From: Henriciella sp. AS95
GTDB lineage: Bacteria; Pseudomonadota; Alphaproteobacteria; Caulobacterales; Hyphomonadaceae
NCBI RefSeq assembly: GCF_038900055.1
Contig: NZ_JBBMQM010000001.1
Location: 310,001 to 374,000 of the forward strand
Length of the DNA: 64,000 nt
Direction of reading: 5' to 3'
Positions 46,674 to 56,611 of this stretch are shown piece after piece; the first letter of the stretch is position 1, and the number at the start of each line of letters is the position of its first letter. The notes under the pieces are model-generated. The model was given only the letters and a program-made list of their open reading frames with translations, searched no databases and was not told the DNA's origin. The translations under genes were made by a program, and so were the position numbers.

Positions 46674-47335
46674 CTGTCCCGTTCTCCAAAGAAGGCGCTG
46701 CCAACCCGGACATGCGTGGCACCGTATCGGCAGGCGAGTTCGTAATCCGCACTCATCCCCATGGACAGAGCCTTCAGGCCGTTCTCCTGTGCGATTTTCG
46801 ACAGCAGGGCGAAGTGCGGGCCGGCCGGCTCATCCACGGGCGGAATACACATCAGCCCGAGAAGTTTGCCGGGATAGGTGTCCCGCACCAGCTCTACCAG
46901 CGAGGCTGTATCTGCAGGTGATACGCCGGCTTTCTGCTCTTCTTCGCCCGTATTGACCTGGATGAAGAGGTCCGGGAAGCGGCCGAGCTTGTTTGCCGCT
47001 TCAGACAGCGTTCGCACTATTTTGGGGCGATCGACTGTTTGAATGACATCGAACAAAGCGACCGCGTCCTCCGACTTGTTGCTCTGAAGCGGGCCGATGA
47101 GATGAAGCCTCAGACCATCAATGTCCCGCCGGTGCGCCCAATGCTCCTGGGCTTCCTGAACGCGATTCTCGCCAAAGACGCGGTGGCCGCAATCAAGCGC
47201 CGCTTGCAACCGGTCATCTGGCTGACGTTTTGAAACCGCAATCAGCTCAACGTCATGCTCTGCGTTTTCTGAAATCGCAGCGCTAATCTTTTGCCGGTTC
47301 TCGGCTATCTGGGCAGTCAGTCCGGTGCTAGTCAT
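46670..47335 (-). CDS. YggS-type pyridoxal-phosphate homeostasis protein
   Basis: 221 residues; PLP-binding alanine racemase-like barrel without racemase activity. Seen: PLP Lys36 in LIAVSKRQP, FGENRVQEA, HLIGPLQSNK, VNTGEEEQKAGV and GMSADYELA. It controls PLP and amino-acid pools. The start ATG (47333-47335) is just 6 bp from the start of the divergent gene, so both share their 5' ends closely. Confidence 0.94.
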   Translation of the reverse strand: MTSTGLTAQIAENRQKISAAISENAEHDVELIAVSKRQPDDRLQAALDCGHRVFGENRVQEAQEHWAHRRDIDGLRLHLIGPLQSNKSEDAVALFDVIQTVDRPKIVRTLSEAANKLGRFPDLFIQVNTGEEEQKAGVSPADTASLVELVRDTYPGKLLGLMCIPPVDEPAGPHFALLSKIAQENGLKALSMGMSADYELACRYGATHVRVGSAFFGERDS

Positions 47336-47341
47336 GACGCG

Positions 47342-47968
47342 ATGAAGCATGCCGCGCGCCCCGCACGCAAGTTCAGAAATGCCATCCGGCTTGCGAGTGA
47401 TCATTTGCCGGACTGGCTGCCCGCAGGTTTTTTCCTCACTGATCCCGCACGCATTGCCGACCCTGAGGCGGTCATTGCAGCCCTGCCCGCCGGGATCGGG
47501 GTGATCATCAGACATTTTGGACGTTCGGACGAAATAGACCGGTCCAGTGCCGTAGTCGAAAAATGCCGTCTGGATAGCCGCGCCTGCCTTATCGGCGCAG
47601 ACCCGGATTTAGCCCTTCATCTGGACGCAGACGGTGTGCATTGGCCCGCGCGCCTGGCAAAATCGGCTCGCCAATCAGCCCATCTCTTCGCACTCAACAC
47701 AATGAGCGCGCACTCACGACTAGAATTAAGGCTCGCATCGGACATCGGAATGGATGCGGCATTGGTCTCGACCGTCTTCGCTTCGGCGAGTCCGAGCGCA
47801 ACAACGCCGCTTGGTCTGCCGCGTTTTGCGAACATCAGCCGTAACTCCCGCTTGCCGATCTACGCGCTGGGCGGCATTGACCATAGCAATGCAGAACGGG
47901 TCAGCCGGTTTGGCGGCTTTGCGTCAGTGTCTGGTTTTCAGGATTTGTTGCCGAGGAACGGCGACTAG
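47342..47968 (+). CDS. ThiE-like (thiamine phosphate synthase-related) barrel protein
   Basis: About 208 residues from the ATG at 47342; no clear ribosome site, and an upstream in-frame codon at 47291 is possible. ThiE traits: FFLTDPARIAD, LHLDADGVHWPAR, MSAHSRLEL, AALVSTVFASASPSA and YALGGIDHSNAERV. Substrate residues differ from canonical ThiE, so catalysis is not assured; such divergent copies paired with yggS occur in Alphaproteobacteria. Shares CTAG with ntrZ. Confidence 0.75.
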   Translation: MKHAARPARKFRNAIRLASDHLPDWLPAGFFLTDPARIADPEAVIAALPAGIGVIIRHFGRSDEIDRSSAVVEKCRLDSRACLIGADPDLALHLDADGVHWPARLAKSARQSAHLFALNTMSAHSRLELRLASDIGMDAALVSTVFASASPSATTPLGLPRFANISRNSRLPIYALGGIDHSNAERVSRFGGFASVSGFQDLLPRNGD

Positions 47969-48405
47969 AACTTGAAGGCCGAACGAAGCCGGATGCCGGT
48001 CTCAATCTCTTCACCCTCGAATTGGGCCAGCGTCTCATCAAAGCTGTTCGATCCAACTGACAGGGTACCACCAACGCTGATGCGAGGTGTGATGCGGAAT
48101 TCGGCGCCAGCCCGCATCTCTTCGCGCGGAAGCGGCGAGTCATCGGGGCGGGACGTCAGGTCAACGCTCAACTGCCACTTGTCGCCTTTGACCCAGGCGA
48201 GCTTCACTTCCTTGCTGGGATGTGACTGCCAGATCGGCGCTTCATCAGATGGGGAGCTTAGCGTGAACTGGCGATACCAGTCCGGCTCTGCCTTTTCCGT
48301 CTCTGAGACAGTCGGTGGCGATAGCTCCATTGGCTGCGTCTGCGCCACAGCCGGAAGGGCCGTGCACATCGCGATTGCCGTAAGAGTTGCCACACCAAAG
48401 CGCAT
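47965..48405 (-). CDS. ntrZ: NtrZ-family periplasmic regulatory protein
   Basis: 146 residues with a signal peptide (cleavage after AVA, about residue 21). Conserved: WQLSVDLTSRPDDSPLPREEMRAGAEFRITPRISVGG, a pattern seen in Caulobacter-type NtrZ, a periplasmic inhibitor of the NtrY kinase. No ntrYX genes are in the window, as also in other relatives. A perfect CtrA box lies 38-52 bp upstream, overlapping the stop of the porin gene. Confidence 0.78.
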   Translation of the reverse strand: MRFGVATLTAIAMCTALPAVAQTQPMELSPPTVSETEKAEPDWYRQFTLSSPSDEAPIWQSHPSKEVKLAWVKGDKWQLSVDLTSRPDDSPLPREEMRAGAEFRITPRISVGGTLSVGSNSFDETLAQFEGEEIETGIRLRSAFKF

Positions 48406-48442
48406 ATTGTCTCCCTGCCGGCTAATTAAGCAGGCGAACCGC

Positions 48443-48457
48443 TTAATAGAAGCTTAA
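48443..48457. promoter_or_regulatory. Perfect CtrA box (TTAA-N7-TTAA) upstream of ntrZ
   Basis: TTAATAGAAGCTTAA: TTAA at 48443-48446, seven bases, TTAA at 48454-48457. The spacing and sequence match the Caulobacter consensus; the second half overlaps the porin stop codon. It lies where a promoter for ntrZ would be expected. Confidence 0.6.
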
Positions 48458-49617
48458 TTTGTCGTTATTTCCAAGAAATCGGACGAAAGTGTGATTTCTA
48501 CAACAAAACCCGCTCCCGAACGGTTCCCTGCGGCGGTTTCCAGCGTCTCATCCTGATAGGCGAGCGCCAGCCGCAACGAGTCGGTTATGTCGCGGGCCGC
48601 TGCGAGGCTGATGGCCTCTGATGACAGGACGGCCAGCTCGTCTTCTGCTTCCCCGTAGTTCAAAGAAATATCGGTTTCGGACCATTCAAATCCGGTGCCA
48701 ATCTCCCAGGCGGTATAGTCCCCGCCCTGAAAACCATTGTCGGAGGACAGCCACGACCCACCCACGGTGAGCAGCGGAAACTCCAGCTGCGTGCCCACTG
48801 ACCAGGTTTCAACCGAATCCTTTGGCGCCCCGACCGCTGACCCGACCTCTGCGGTCGACCAGCCGAGCGACGCGTCAATTCGCAGATCCGGCGAGCGCAG
48901 CCGGCGCGATAGATTGGCCGCAAATTCAAAAGCGTTTTCGAGATCAGGCTGGCCAAAGCTGCTGCTGACATTGCGGTCCAGGCCCCGCGCGTCTGCATCG
49001 GGCGTGTAGGACGCCGCCGCGCGGAGCCCGAGAATTCTTGGCGTCGCATAGCTGATCTTGGCAGACGGGCCGGTCAGGTCATGATTGGTGCGGATGATCT
49101 TCAAGCCATTCGGGTCGAGGTAAGGACTATCGAGGCGCGCATGTGTGAGGGCCGATGGTGCGCCCTCGTGAAACCGTGCGGCGACGCCGCGGTCGCGGCC
49201 AAGACGTACCTCGCCATAGCCGCCATCCACCTCGATATATGCGGCCTCTAGCGACCCTCGTGCGCCTGTTTCATCGCCGGGCAAGCCTCCTGAAAGCCCG
49301 GAATAGGCGCCCGCTGGTCCAGGCGCGCCGCCAAATGCGCCGTCAAAACCCGGTCGCAAGGGATGATCGCGCTGTCCACGCAGGGTCAGGCGGCCGCTGA
49401 TCTGCGCCCCGTTGGACAGGACTTTTTCAACCCGGTTGTCGAGCGAAAATTCGTAAAGGAGTTCCTCTGTGTCGGTTGCGCGATCAGTATCCTGCCCAGG
49501 CGCGATCACAGTCACAGCCTCAAGCGAGGATTTATATTCCAGAGGCGAAGACTGCGCCAGCGCCGGCAGAACAGGCAGCGACGCGCTCACCGCAACAATC
49601 ATGGAAATCTTGAACAA
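48454..49617 (-). CDS. Outer-membrane porin-like protein
   Basis: About 387 residues starting at TTG 49615-49617, preceded by GGAG; an ATG four codons later is the alternative. Signal peptide ends PALA (about 21 residues). The rest shows the alternating hydrophobic pattern of a beta-barrel with porin-like GYGEVRLGRDRGVAARF and the repeating amphipathic strands up to VEITLSSDFLEITTN. No specificity can be named. Confidence 0.8.
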   Translation of the reverse strand: MFKISMIVAVSASLPVLPALAQSSPLEYKSSLEAVTVIAPGQDTDRATDTEELLYEFSLDNRVEKVLSNGAQISGRLTLRGQRDHPLRPGFDGAFGGAPGPAGAYSGLSGGLPGDETGARGSLEAAYIEVDGGYGEVRLGRDRGVAARFHEGAPSALTHARLDSPYLDPNGLKIIRTNHDLTGPSAKISYATPRILGLRAAASYTPDADARGLDRNVSSSFGQPDLENAFEFAANLSRRLRSPDLRIDASLGWSTAEVGSAVGAPKDSVETWSVGTQLEFPLLTVGGSWLSSDNGFQGGDYTAWEIGTGFEWSETDISLNYGEAEDELAVLSSEAISLAAARDITDSLRLALAYQDETLETAAGNRSGAGFVVEITLSSDFLEITTN

Positions 49618-49732
49618 GGCAAACTCCTGGAGGCAACTCGACAAACGTTACGCAGAACGGCACTGGTCGGGCCGGTCGCAGATGGTATACAGGCCTATAG
49701 ATAAAGATGATATTGCGCACAGGATTGTGATT

Positions 49733-50161
49733 ATGAAGGCTTCAATTCAGATTATCGCTGCACTCGCTGCTCCCATTATGCTGAGCGGCTGCCTCTTCGG
49801 CGGTAGCAGCGATCGCGAGATCAGTGTTGCTGAGGATTTCCAGGGCGGCGTGAACCCGTATCTGTGGCGTGCAAGCCTCGACACCATGAACACCCTGCCG
49901 CTCGTGAGCTCCGACCCGGTGGGCGGTGTCATCAATTATGACTGGAAGTCCTATCCGGGCGCTGAAGGCGAGCGCATCAAGGCCACGGTTTACATTCTCG
50001 ATTCGCGCCTGCGCGCAGACGGCGTGAAAGTCTCCGTCTTCCGCCAGGTCCAGCGCGACGGCGTATGGACCGACGCCCTGGTCGACCCCGACACTGGCAT
50101 CCAGCTCGAAAACGCGATCCTTACACGCGCACGCGTGCTAAAATCGTCCGAACTCAGCTAA
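49733..50161 (+). CDS. DUF3576 lipoprotein
   Basis: 142 residues from the ATG at 49733 (AGGA before). Lipobox LSGC (Cys20). The mature part is a DUF3576 domain with VNPYLWRASLDTMNTLPLVSSDPVGGVI. The family sits before leuS-lptE in many Alphaproteobacteria and is probably linked to the outer membrane. Function not known. Confidence 0.9.
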   Translation: MKASIQIIAALAAPIMLSGCLFGGSSDREISVAEDFQGGVNPYLWRASLDTMNTLPLVSSDPVGGVINYDWKSYPGAEGERIKATVYILDSRLRADGVKVSVFRQVQRDGVWTDALVDPDTGIQLENAILTRARVLKSSELS

Positions 50162-50197
50162 ACCAGACAGAACTGAAAAAATCCCAAGGAGGGACGA

Positions 50198-52759
50198 GTG
50201 TCGTCTCGCTATGATCCGCAAGATGCGGAAGCCCGTTGGCGCAAAGCCTGGGCAGATGCCGGACTCTATAAGGCAAAATCCCCGGCTGAGGCGGGCGATG
50301 CCCCTAAAGCCTTTGTCCTTGAAATGTTTCCCTATCCCTCCGGTCGCCTGCATATGGGGCATGTTCGCAATTACGCGATGGGCGATGTCGTTGCGCGCCA
50401 CCGCCGGGCTCATGGCTACAATGTGCTGCACCCGATGGGGTGGGACGCGTTTGGCCTGCCAGCAGAAAACGCCGCCATTGAGAACAATGTTCACCCGGCC
50501 AAGTGGACCTACAAGAATATCGACGCCATGCGCGCCCAGTTCGAGAAGCTCGGCCTGACGCTCGACTGGAGCCGCGAATTCGCGACCTGCGATGAAGACT
50601 ATTATGGCGAGCAGCAGCGTCTTTTCCTGAAACTGTTGAAAGCCGGTCTGGCATATCGCAAGGCCAGCAAGGTCAATTGGGACCCTGTCGACAATACGGT
50701 TCTGGCCAATGAACAGGTTATAGACGGCAAGGGCTGGCGCACCGGCGCACCGGTCGAACAGCGCGAATTGACCCAGTGGTTCTTCAAGATCACGCATTAC
50801 GCCGACGATCTGATCGAAGGCATCAGGACGCTTGATAACTGGCCTGAAAAAGTCCGGATCATGCAGGAGAACTGGATCGGCCGGTCTGAAGGCGCGTCAA
50901 TTATCTGGCCGTTCGCCGGAGATGTTCCGGCCGATTTCTGCGAAGGCATTGAGGTTTACACGACCCGGCCGGACACGCTTTACGGGGCGAGCTTCATCGC
51001 GCTCGCGCCAGATCATCCAATCACCCGCCACTTCGCAGAGTCCAACCCCGCCGTAAAAGCCTTCGCTGAAGAGGCCGCAAAGATTGGCACGTCGGAAGAA
51101 GCCATCGAGAAAGCGCCGAAACTTGGCGTGGACTTGGGAATTCGCGTTCAACACCCGTTCAATCCGGATTGGGAGATCCCCGTCTGGGCGGCGAACTTTG
51201 TCCTGTCGACTTACGGCACGGGCGCCGTGTTCGGCTCGCCCGCCGGTGATCAGCGCGACCTCGATTTTGCCCGCAAATATGACCTGCCGGTGACGCCTGT
51301 CGTCCTGCCGCCCGACACCAAGGCCGAAGATCACGAGATCACCGACACTGCCTATGTTGGTCCCGGCACGATCTACAATTCCGATTTCCTTGACGGAATG
51401 GCGACGGACGAAGCGATTTCGGCGGCGATCGAGAAAATTGAAGCGCTTGGCCTCGGCAAAGGCACGGTGAATTATCGTCTTCGCGACTGGGGGGTCTCCC
51501 GCCAGCGATATTGGGGCTGTCCGATCCCTATTATCCATTGCGGTAGCTGTGGCCCTGTCGCGGTGCCGGATTCAGACCTGCCGGTAAAACTGCCCGAAGG
51601 CGTCAGTTTCGACAAACCGGGCAATCCGCTCGCGCATCATCCGAGCTGGAAGCACACGACCTGCCCTCAATGTGGCAAGGACGCGGTGCGCGAAACCGAC
51701 ACGCTCGACACATTTGTTGATTCTTCGTGGTATTATGCGCGGTTCGCGAGCCCGGACGACCCGGAAGAGCGTGCCTACTGGCTGCCGGTGGACCAATATG
51801 TCGGCGGTGTTGAACATGCGGTGCTCCACCTGCTCTATTCGCGCTTCTTCGCACGCGCGCTTCGTGATGTCGGTGAGCTGAACCTGCCATCAGGCGAGCC
51901 CTTCGCAGGCCTGTTCACCCAGGGCATGGTCACGCACGAAACCTATAAAGCGCCCGACGGCAAATGGGTCGAGCCCTCGCAGATCGAGCAGCGCGAAGGC
52001 GCCTGGGTCGTCAAGACATCTGGCGATCCGGTAACGGTTGGCCAGATCGAGAAGATGTCGAAGTCGAAGAAGAATGTCGTCGATCCAGACGAGATCATCG
52101 CGACTTATGGCGCGGACACGGCCCGCTGGTTTGTCCTCTCCGACAGCCCGCCGGAGCGCGATGTCGAATGGACCCAATCGGGTGTTGAGGGCGCAGCCCG
52201 CTTCGTTCAGCGCGTCTGGGCCATCTTCGACCGGCTGAAACAAGGCGAGGTATCCGGCGACGCGGTCACCGTCACCCCGCTGATCAAGTATTCGCACCGC
52301 ACGGCAGCCGCAATCGACAAGGCCATTCAGGAGTTCCGCTTCAATGCGGCGATCGCGGCCTGCCATGACTGGGTCAATACGATCAAGAAAGCCGAAACCG
52401 ACACAGCGGAAACGGACGCGAACATCCGGGAGAGCGCGCGTCGGCTGGCGATCTGCATCACGCCTTTCATGCCGCATCTGGCAGAGGAGTGCTGGTCAGC
52501 CCTTGGCATGGAGGGATTCATCGCGGACGCCGCCTGGCCTGAGTCTGACGCCGCAATCATGGTTGAGGACACTGTCACCCTTCCCATCCAGGTGAATGGC
52601 AAGCGCCGCGGCGAGATCGAGGTTCAGAAAACAGCCGATCCGGCCGATATCGAAAAGATGGCCCTGGAGAGTGACGAGGTGAAAGGCTTCATCGACGGCA
52701 AGGATATCAAGAAAGTGATTGTTGTTCCTGGTCGGATCGTGAATATCGTAGCAGCATGA
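50198..52759 (+). CDS. leuS: Leucyl-tRNA synthetase
   Basis: 853 residues from GTG 50198 with a near-ideal AAGGAGGG ribosome site. Class Ia enzyme: HIGH-type motif in [14 protein letters not shown], editing domain ([14 protein letters not shown]), zinc-like cysteines (CGSC, CPQC) and KMSKS in [13 protein letters not shown]. Overlaps lptE by 4 bp. Confidence 0.98.
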   Translation: MSSRYDPQDAEARWRKAWADAGLYKAKSPAEAGDAPKAFVLEMFPYPSGRLHMGHVRNYAMGDVVARHRRAHGYNVLHPMGWDAFGLPAENAAIENNVHPAKWTYKNIDAMRAQFEKLGLTLDWSREFATCDEDYYGEQQRLFLKLLKAGLAYRKASKVNWDPVDNTVLANEQVIDGKGWRTGAPVEQRELTQWFFKITHYADDLIEGIRTLDNWPEKVRIMQENWIGRSEGASIIWPFAGDVPADFCEGIEVYTTRPDTLYGASFIALAPDHPITRHFAESNPAVKAFAEEAAKIGTSEEAIEKAPKLGVDLGIRVQHPFNPDWEIPVWAANFVLSTYGTGAVFGSPAGDQRDLDFARKYDLPVTPVVLPPDTKAEDHEITDTAYVGPGTIYNSDFLDGMATDEAISAAIEKIEALGLGKGTVNYRLRDWGVSRQRYWGCPIPIIHCGSCGPVAVPDSDLPVKLPEGVSFDKPGNPLAHHPSWKHTTCPQCGKDAVRETDTLDTFVDSSWYYARFASPDDPEERAYWLPVDQYVGGVEHAVLHLLYSRFFARALRDVGELNLPSGEPFAGLFTQGMVTHETYKAPDGKWVEPSQIEQREGAWVVKTSGDPVTVGQIEKMSKSKKNVVDPDEIIATYGADTARWFVLSDSPPERDVEWTQSGVEGAARFVQRVWAIFDRLKQGEVSGDAVTVTPLIKYSHRTAAAIDKAIQEFRFNAAIAACHDWVNTIKKAETDTAETDANIRESARRLAICITPFMPHLAEECWSALGMEGFIADAAWPESDAAIMVEDTVTLPIQVNGKRRGEIEVQKTADPADIEKMALESDEVKGFIDGKDIKKVIVVPGRIVNIVAA

Positions 52760-53238
52760 TACGTTTGATTTGCATCTCTATCGCCCTGAGCGCCGTCACC
52801 GCCTGTGGCTTTCGCCCTCTCTATGGAGACGCCGGCTTCAATGGCGTCGTCGAGGGGCAGAACATTACAATTGGAGAAATACCCGGGCGGTCTGGCTACA
52901 CACTCCGTCGCAACCTCATGCAGGAGCTGTCAATCGGCGTCCCCGGTCTGGACGAGCCGGCTTTTCTGACCGTTACCTTCGACGAAAAACTGACTCGCGC
53001 AGCGCTCCTGGCTGATGGCGGCGTGTCGCGTTCATTTTTCGGTGCGACCGGACGCTATGTTCTGGAGACCGAGAGTGGTGCTATTTCTGGCAGCGTGAAC
53101 GTCGAAGTTCCGTATGCGGCGACAGCGACACCGTACACCGACGTGTCAGCGCAGATTGATGTTTCGACGCGCGCCATGAGAGAGCTGGCTCGTCAGATAG
53201 CGGACGATCTGAGAATTCAGGTTCAGAACCTCAAATGA
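52756..53238 (+). CDS. lptE: LPS-assembly lipoprotein LptE
   Basis: 160 residues; lipobox TAC (Cys17), followed by GFRPLYG, the conserved start of mature LptE. It plugs LptD in LPS export. Start and stop both overlap neighbours by 4 bp (leuS and holA), the usual leuS-lptE-holA order. Confidence 0.93.
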   Translation: MIRLICISIALSAVTACGFRPLYGDAGFNGVVEGQNITIGEIPGRSGYTLRRNLMQELSIGVPGLDEPAFLTVTFDEKLTRAALLADGGVSRSFFGATGRYVLETESGAISGSVNVEVPYAATATPYTDVSAQIDVSTRAMRELARQIADDLRIQVQNLK

Positions 53239-54284
53239 TACTGAAGGGCGGCCAGGTTTCGTCCTTTGCGCGCAAGCCCGACAGTCAGACCTGGTGCGTG
53301 CTGGTCTTTGGCGATGACGACGGAGTCGTTTCTGACACAGCCGACCAGATCATCGCGGGCTGGGCCAAACGCGCCGGCGACAGCAAGACCGTTACTCTGG
53401 ATGACGACGACATTCGCCGCGAACCTCATCTGCTTGCGGACAATATCGAAATTGCCTCATTACTGGGTGAACTCAATATTGTTCGTATCCGAACGTCTGG
53501 AGAAAAGATCGCGAAGTCGATCCTGGGTCTTGTCGAGGAAGCTGACCAAAGAGGCGAGTCGTTCGCCAACCGGCTTATCATTCAATGCAGCGGACTGAAT
53601 AAACGCTCCAAACTCCGGTCTGGCATCGAGGCGGCAAACTCCGCCGCAGCCATCCACGTTTTCGCCGATACCGCGCAATCCCTTCAGGACATGGTGAAAG
53701 CCCGGCTTGCCGAGTTCGATGTCGAGATCGACACAGACGCCTTACAGGATTTTGTCTCTCTCCTGCCCGGCCATCGCGGACTGGCAAATCAGGAAGCCGA
53801 CAAGCTCGCCCTCTATGGACGGGGCCTTGGACGACCGGTTTCCTTGAACGATGTTCGCCTGCTCTGCCAGACTGACGCCGACAATAGTGTTCGCGACATG
53901 GTTCAGTATGCCCTTGATGGGAACGGCGTATCCTGCCTCGCAGAGTATGACCGGATCTCCGAGATCGGCACCTCGGCCATCAGTATTCTGCGCATCTTTG
54001 AGATGGAGGCGCGGCGCCTGCTCGAGGCCAGAGGCCTCCTGGGCACGGGCGGTGATATTGGCCGGAAACTGCGGCCACCCGTCTGGCAGAGTGAGTGGCC
54101 TGCCTTTCGCAGCCGGATGGACAAATGGTCGGCGGCCTCTCTCACAAGACTGCTCGCCGCCATCCATGATCTTGAACTGAAAGCAAAAACAGAAGGCCCC
54201 GCCGCCGAGGCAGCGATCCGGGTTTTCCTTCTGAATGTGATTAAATCAGCGGCCCAGCGATCTAGGATGACCGCTTCGCCGTAA
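53235..54284 (+). CDS. holA: DNA polymerase III delta subunit
   Basis: 349 residues; clamp-loader subunit that opens the sliding clamp. Family traits: VLVFGDDDGVVSD near the N-terminus, the DDDDIRREPHLLADNIEIASLLG block, and a late helical domain. The 3' end overlaps convergent parB by 23 bp. Confidence 0.95.
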   Translation: MILKGGQVSSFARKPDSQTWCVLVFGDDDGVVSDTADQIIAGWAKRAGDSKTVTLDDDDIRREPHLLADNIEIASLLGELNIVRIRTSGEKIAKSILGLVEEADQRGESFANRLIIQCSGLNKRSKLRSGIEAANSAAAIHVFADTAQSLQDMVKARLAEFDVEIDTDALQDFVSLLPGHRGLANQEADKLALYGRGLGRPVSLNDVRLLCQTDADNSVRDMVQYALDGNGVSCLAEYDRISEIGTSAISILRIFEMEARRLLEARGLLGTGGDIGRKLRPPVWQSEWPAFRSRMDKWSAASLTRLLAAIHDLELKAKTEGPAAEAAIRVFLLNVIKSAAQRSRMTASP

Positions 54285-55179
54285 GGCGGCGGCAAAGGTC
54301 GTCCAATTGCTCTAAGTCACTGTATTTAATACGTAATTCACCACCATTGGCTTTGTGGCGGATGTCTACATCCAAGCCAAGCGTCCGGGCAAGATCGGCT
54401 TCGAGAGCTTCGGTATCGACATCTTTTTCGTTGGCCGTGACGCGCTTTGCGACCGCTTCAATCGAGCCATCATCCTTGGATGTCTTGACCAGCTTCTCGA
54501 CCTCACGAACGCTGAGACCTTTATTCACGGCAATCGCCACGACGGCATCAGGGTCCGGTGCCCCGAGGGCGGCCCGCGCATGCCCGGCCGAGATTCGGCC
54601 TTCGCGCAAATGGCCACGTGCCGTTTCAGACAGGTTGAGCAGGCGTAGCGTATTGGCGATGTGCGCCCGGCTTTTGCCGACGCTTTCGGCGAGGCCTTCC
54701 TGGGTTCGCCCGAACCGCTTCATCAGAGCGCCATAGGCTTCGGCTTCTTCAATCGGGTTCAGATCCGTGCGTTGCACGTTTTCGATGATGCCGATTTCCA
54801 GAAGCTCGAGCTCATCCATATTGCGGATGGTGGCTGGAATTTCTGTCAGGCCAGCTTGCTTGGCCGCTCGCCAGCGACGCTCACCCGCCACGATCTGGTA
54901 TTTGCCCGCGTCTTTTGGATCGGGACGAACAAGGATGGCCTGAAGAATACCCTTGGACTTGATCGATTCGGCAAGTTCGGTGAGCTCCGCTTCGGCGAAG
55001 TGCCGGCGGGGCTGCTGCGGATTGGCGCGAATATCACGGATCGCGATCGTCGATGCGCTGGCCTTCGGTGTACGCTCATCGCCGCTATCTTGGAGCTGGC
55101 TAACGCCCTCGACCTCACCGATAAGGGCGGACAGCCCACGGCCAAGGCGGCTGGGTTTTGGTTTCGGATCTGCCGCCAT
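54262..55179 (-). CDS. parB: Chromosome partitioning protein ParB
   Basis: 305 residues from the ATG at 55177-55179. CTP-dependent DNA clamp: IVAGERRWRAAKQAGL (CTP-binding motif), ENVQRTDLNPIEEA, HTH TQEGLAESVGKSRAHIANTLRLLNL, and a C-terminal dimer domain. It binds the parS sites found at 56.5-61.5 kb. TAATG coupling to parA. Confidence 0.98.
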   Translation of the reverse strand: MAADPKPKPSRLGRGLSALIGEVEGVSQLQDSGDERTPKASASTIAIRDIRANPQQPRRHFAEAELTELAESIKSKGILQAILVRPDPKDAGKYQIVAGERRWRAAKQAGLTEIPATIRNMDELELLEIGIIENVQRTDLNPIEEAEAYGALMKRFGRTQEGLAESVGKSRAHIANTLRLLNLSETARGHLREGRISAGHARAALGAPDPDAVVAIAVNKGLSVREVEKLVKTSKDDGSIEAVAKRVTANEKDVDTEALEADLARTLGLDVDIRHKANGGELRIKYSDLEQLDDLCRRLTAKRSS

Positions 55180-55994
55180 TATGCCGCCTGCCTTGCCCGT
55201 TCGCGTTGAAGCATTTCCGAAGCGAGACGAATATACGCTTCGCTGCCCGGGCACCGATAATCATAAAGAAGCGCGGGCTTGCCGAAGCTGGGCGCTTCGG
55301 AGAGACGAACATTGCGCGGTATGACCGTCTTGTAGACCTTGTTCCCAAGAACCGCCCGCACCTCATCGGCCACCTGGTCGGAGAGATTGTTGCGCTTGTC
55401 ATACATGGTAAGAACAACGCCCTGGATATCGAGATGAGGGTTGAGACCCGCCCGAACGACTTCAACCGTGCGCAGCAATTGGCTCAGTCCTTCAAGCGCC
55501 AGGAACTCACATTGAAGCGGAACAAGCAGCGCATCTGCAGCCGTCATGGCGTTGATTGTGAGCGACGACAGCGACGGTGGACAATCGATCAAAATAAAGT
55601 CGTAACGCTTCTCTGGATCGTGCGCGACACGGTCTACATAGCTCCGGATCGCATTGCGCAATCTGTAAGAACGGCGGGTATCGTCGGCCAATTCGGTCTC
55701 GACGCCGGAAAGGTTCTCATCACCGGGCACAATTTCCAGTCTGGGGACCAAAGTTGTGCGGACGGCGTCCTCAAGAGGCACGCCATCGACCACAACATCA
55801 TAGCTGGTCAGGCGGCGGTCGGCGCGCATGATACCAAGCCCGGTTGATGCGTTGCCCTGGGCATCAAAGTCCACAACAAGGACCCGGCGACCGACGGCGG
55901 CCAGGGCCGTTCCGAGATTGATGGACGTCGTGGTTTTGCCGACGCCGCCCTTCTGATTGGCGATGGCTAGAATACGCGTAGAGGAGTCAGACAC
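55179..55994 (-). CDS. parA: Chromosome partitioning ATPase ParA
   Basis: 271 residues from a GTG (55992-55994) behind AAGGAGG. Deviant Walker A QKGGVGKTT (14-22), switch DFDAQGN, LIDCPPS. It moves ParB-origin complexes. Overlaps rsmG by 8 bp and touches parB. Confidence 0.98.
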   Translation of the reverse strand: MSDSSTRILAIANQKGGVGKTTTSINLGTALAAVGRRVLVVDFDAQGNASTGLGIMRADRRLTSYDVVVDGVPLEDAVRTTLVPRLEIVPGDENLSGVETELADDTRRSYRLRNAIRSYVDRVAHDPEKRYDFILIDCPPSLSSLTINAMTAADALLVPLQCEFLALEGLSQLLRTVEVVRAGLNPHLDIQGVVLTMYDKRNNLSDQVADEVRAVLGNKVYKTVIPRNVRLSEAPSFGKPALLYDYRCPGSEAYIRLASEMLQRERARQAA

Positions 55995-56607
55995 GATGGG
56001 CCTCCTTGATCTTCAAAATGACCCCGGTCTGACTGGTCCGACTCGGAATCGCCTCATAAGCGAGAGTCCAGCATTCTTGCGCGTCCGTCAATTCTTCTCG
56101 CCAGCGCTCACCCTTGAAAAACAGGCCGGTTGCCCCCCTGGAAAGCCAGGGTTCAGAATAATCGAGAAGCTTGGGCAGGGGCGCGAAGGCCCGCGCTGTA
56201 ACAAAATCAACAGATTTGGGGGTCAGCGCCTCGACTCGTCTGTTTTCGACATGCGCCGGGAGCTGCAGCTTTGAGACCACATCCATGAGAAAAGCGCACT
56301 TCTTGCCAACCGATTCGACCATGCTGACCTGACCACCCGCCTGTTTCGCGTGGCAGGCGAGGATGAGACCCGGAAACCCCGCGCCGGACCCCAGATCAAT
56401 GATAGAAGCGCCCGGCCCGGTCATCGGAATCAACTGGGCCGAATCCAGGACGTGGCGGAACCAGATATGGTCCATCTCCCGCGGGCCGATGAGGTTAATT
56501 TTCTGGCGCCACTCATTAAGCAGTTCCACATAGCGCTCGACGAGCTCCAATGTTTCACGTGAAACATTGAGTTCGTTTAGCGCACTTTTGGCATGGTCTT
56601 CCGTCAC
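55987..56607 (-). CDS. rsmG: 16S rRNA G527 methyltransferase RsmG
   Basis: 206 residues from a GTG 4 bp after the mnmG stop. SAM motif DLGSGAGFPGL, and FVTARAFAPL. The codons for NVSRET contain a perfect parS site (56551-56566), so the N-terminal sequence is constrained by DNA as well as by protein. Confidence 0.97.
   Translation of the reverse strand: MTEDHAKSALNELNVSRETLELVERYVELLNEWRQKINLIGPREMDHIWFRHVLDSAQLIPMTGPGASIIDLGSGAGFPGLILACHAKQAGGQVSMVESVGKKCAFLMDVVSKLQLPAHVENRRVEALTPKSVDFVTARAFAPLPKLLDYSEPWLSRGATGLFFKGERWREELTDAQECWTLAYEAIPSRTSQTGVILKIKEAHRV
56551..56566. promoter_or_regulatory. parS site 1 (perfect), inside rsmG
   Basis: TGTTTCACGTGAAACA, a full 16-bp palindrome, the universal ParB site. 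On the rsmG frame it encodes the NVSRET residues. Confidence 0.97.
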
Positions 56608-56611
56608 CTGT

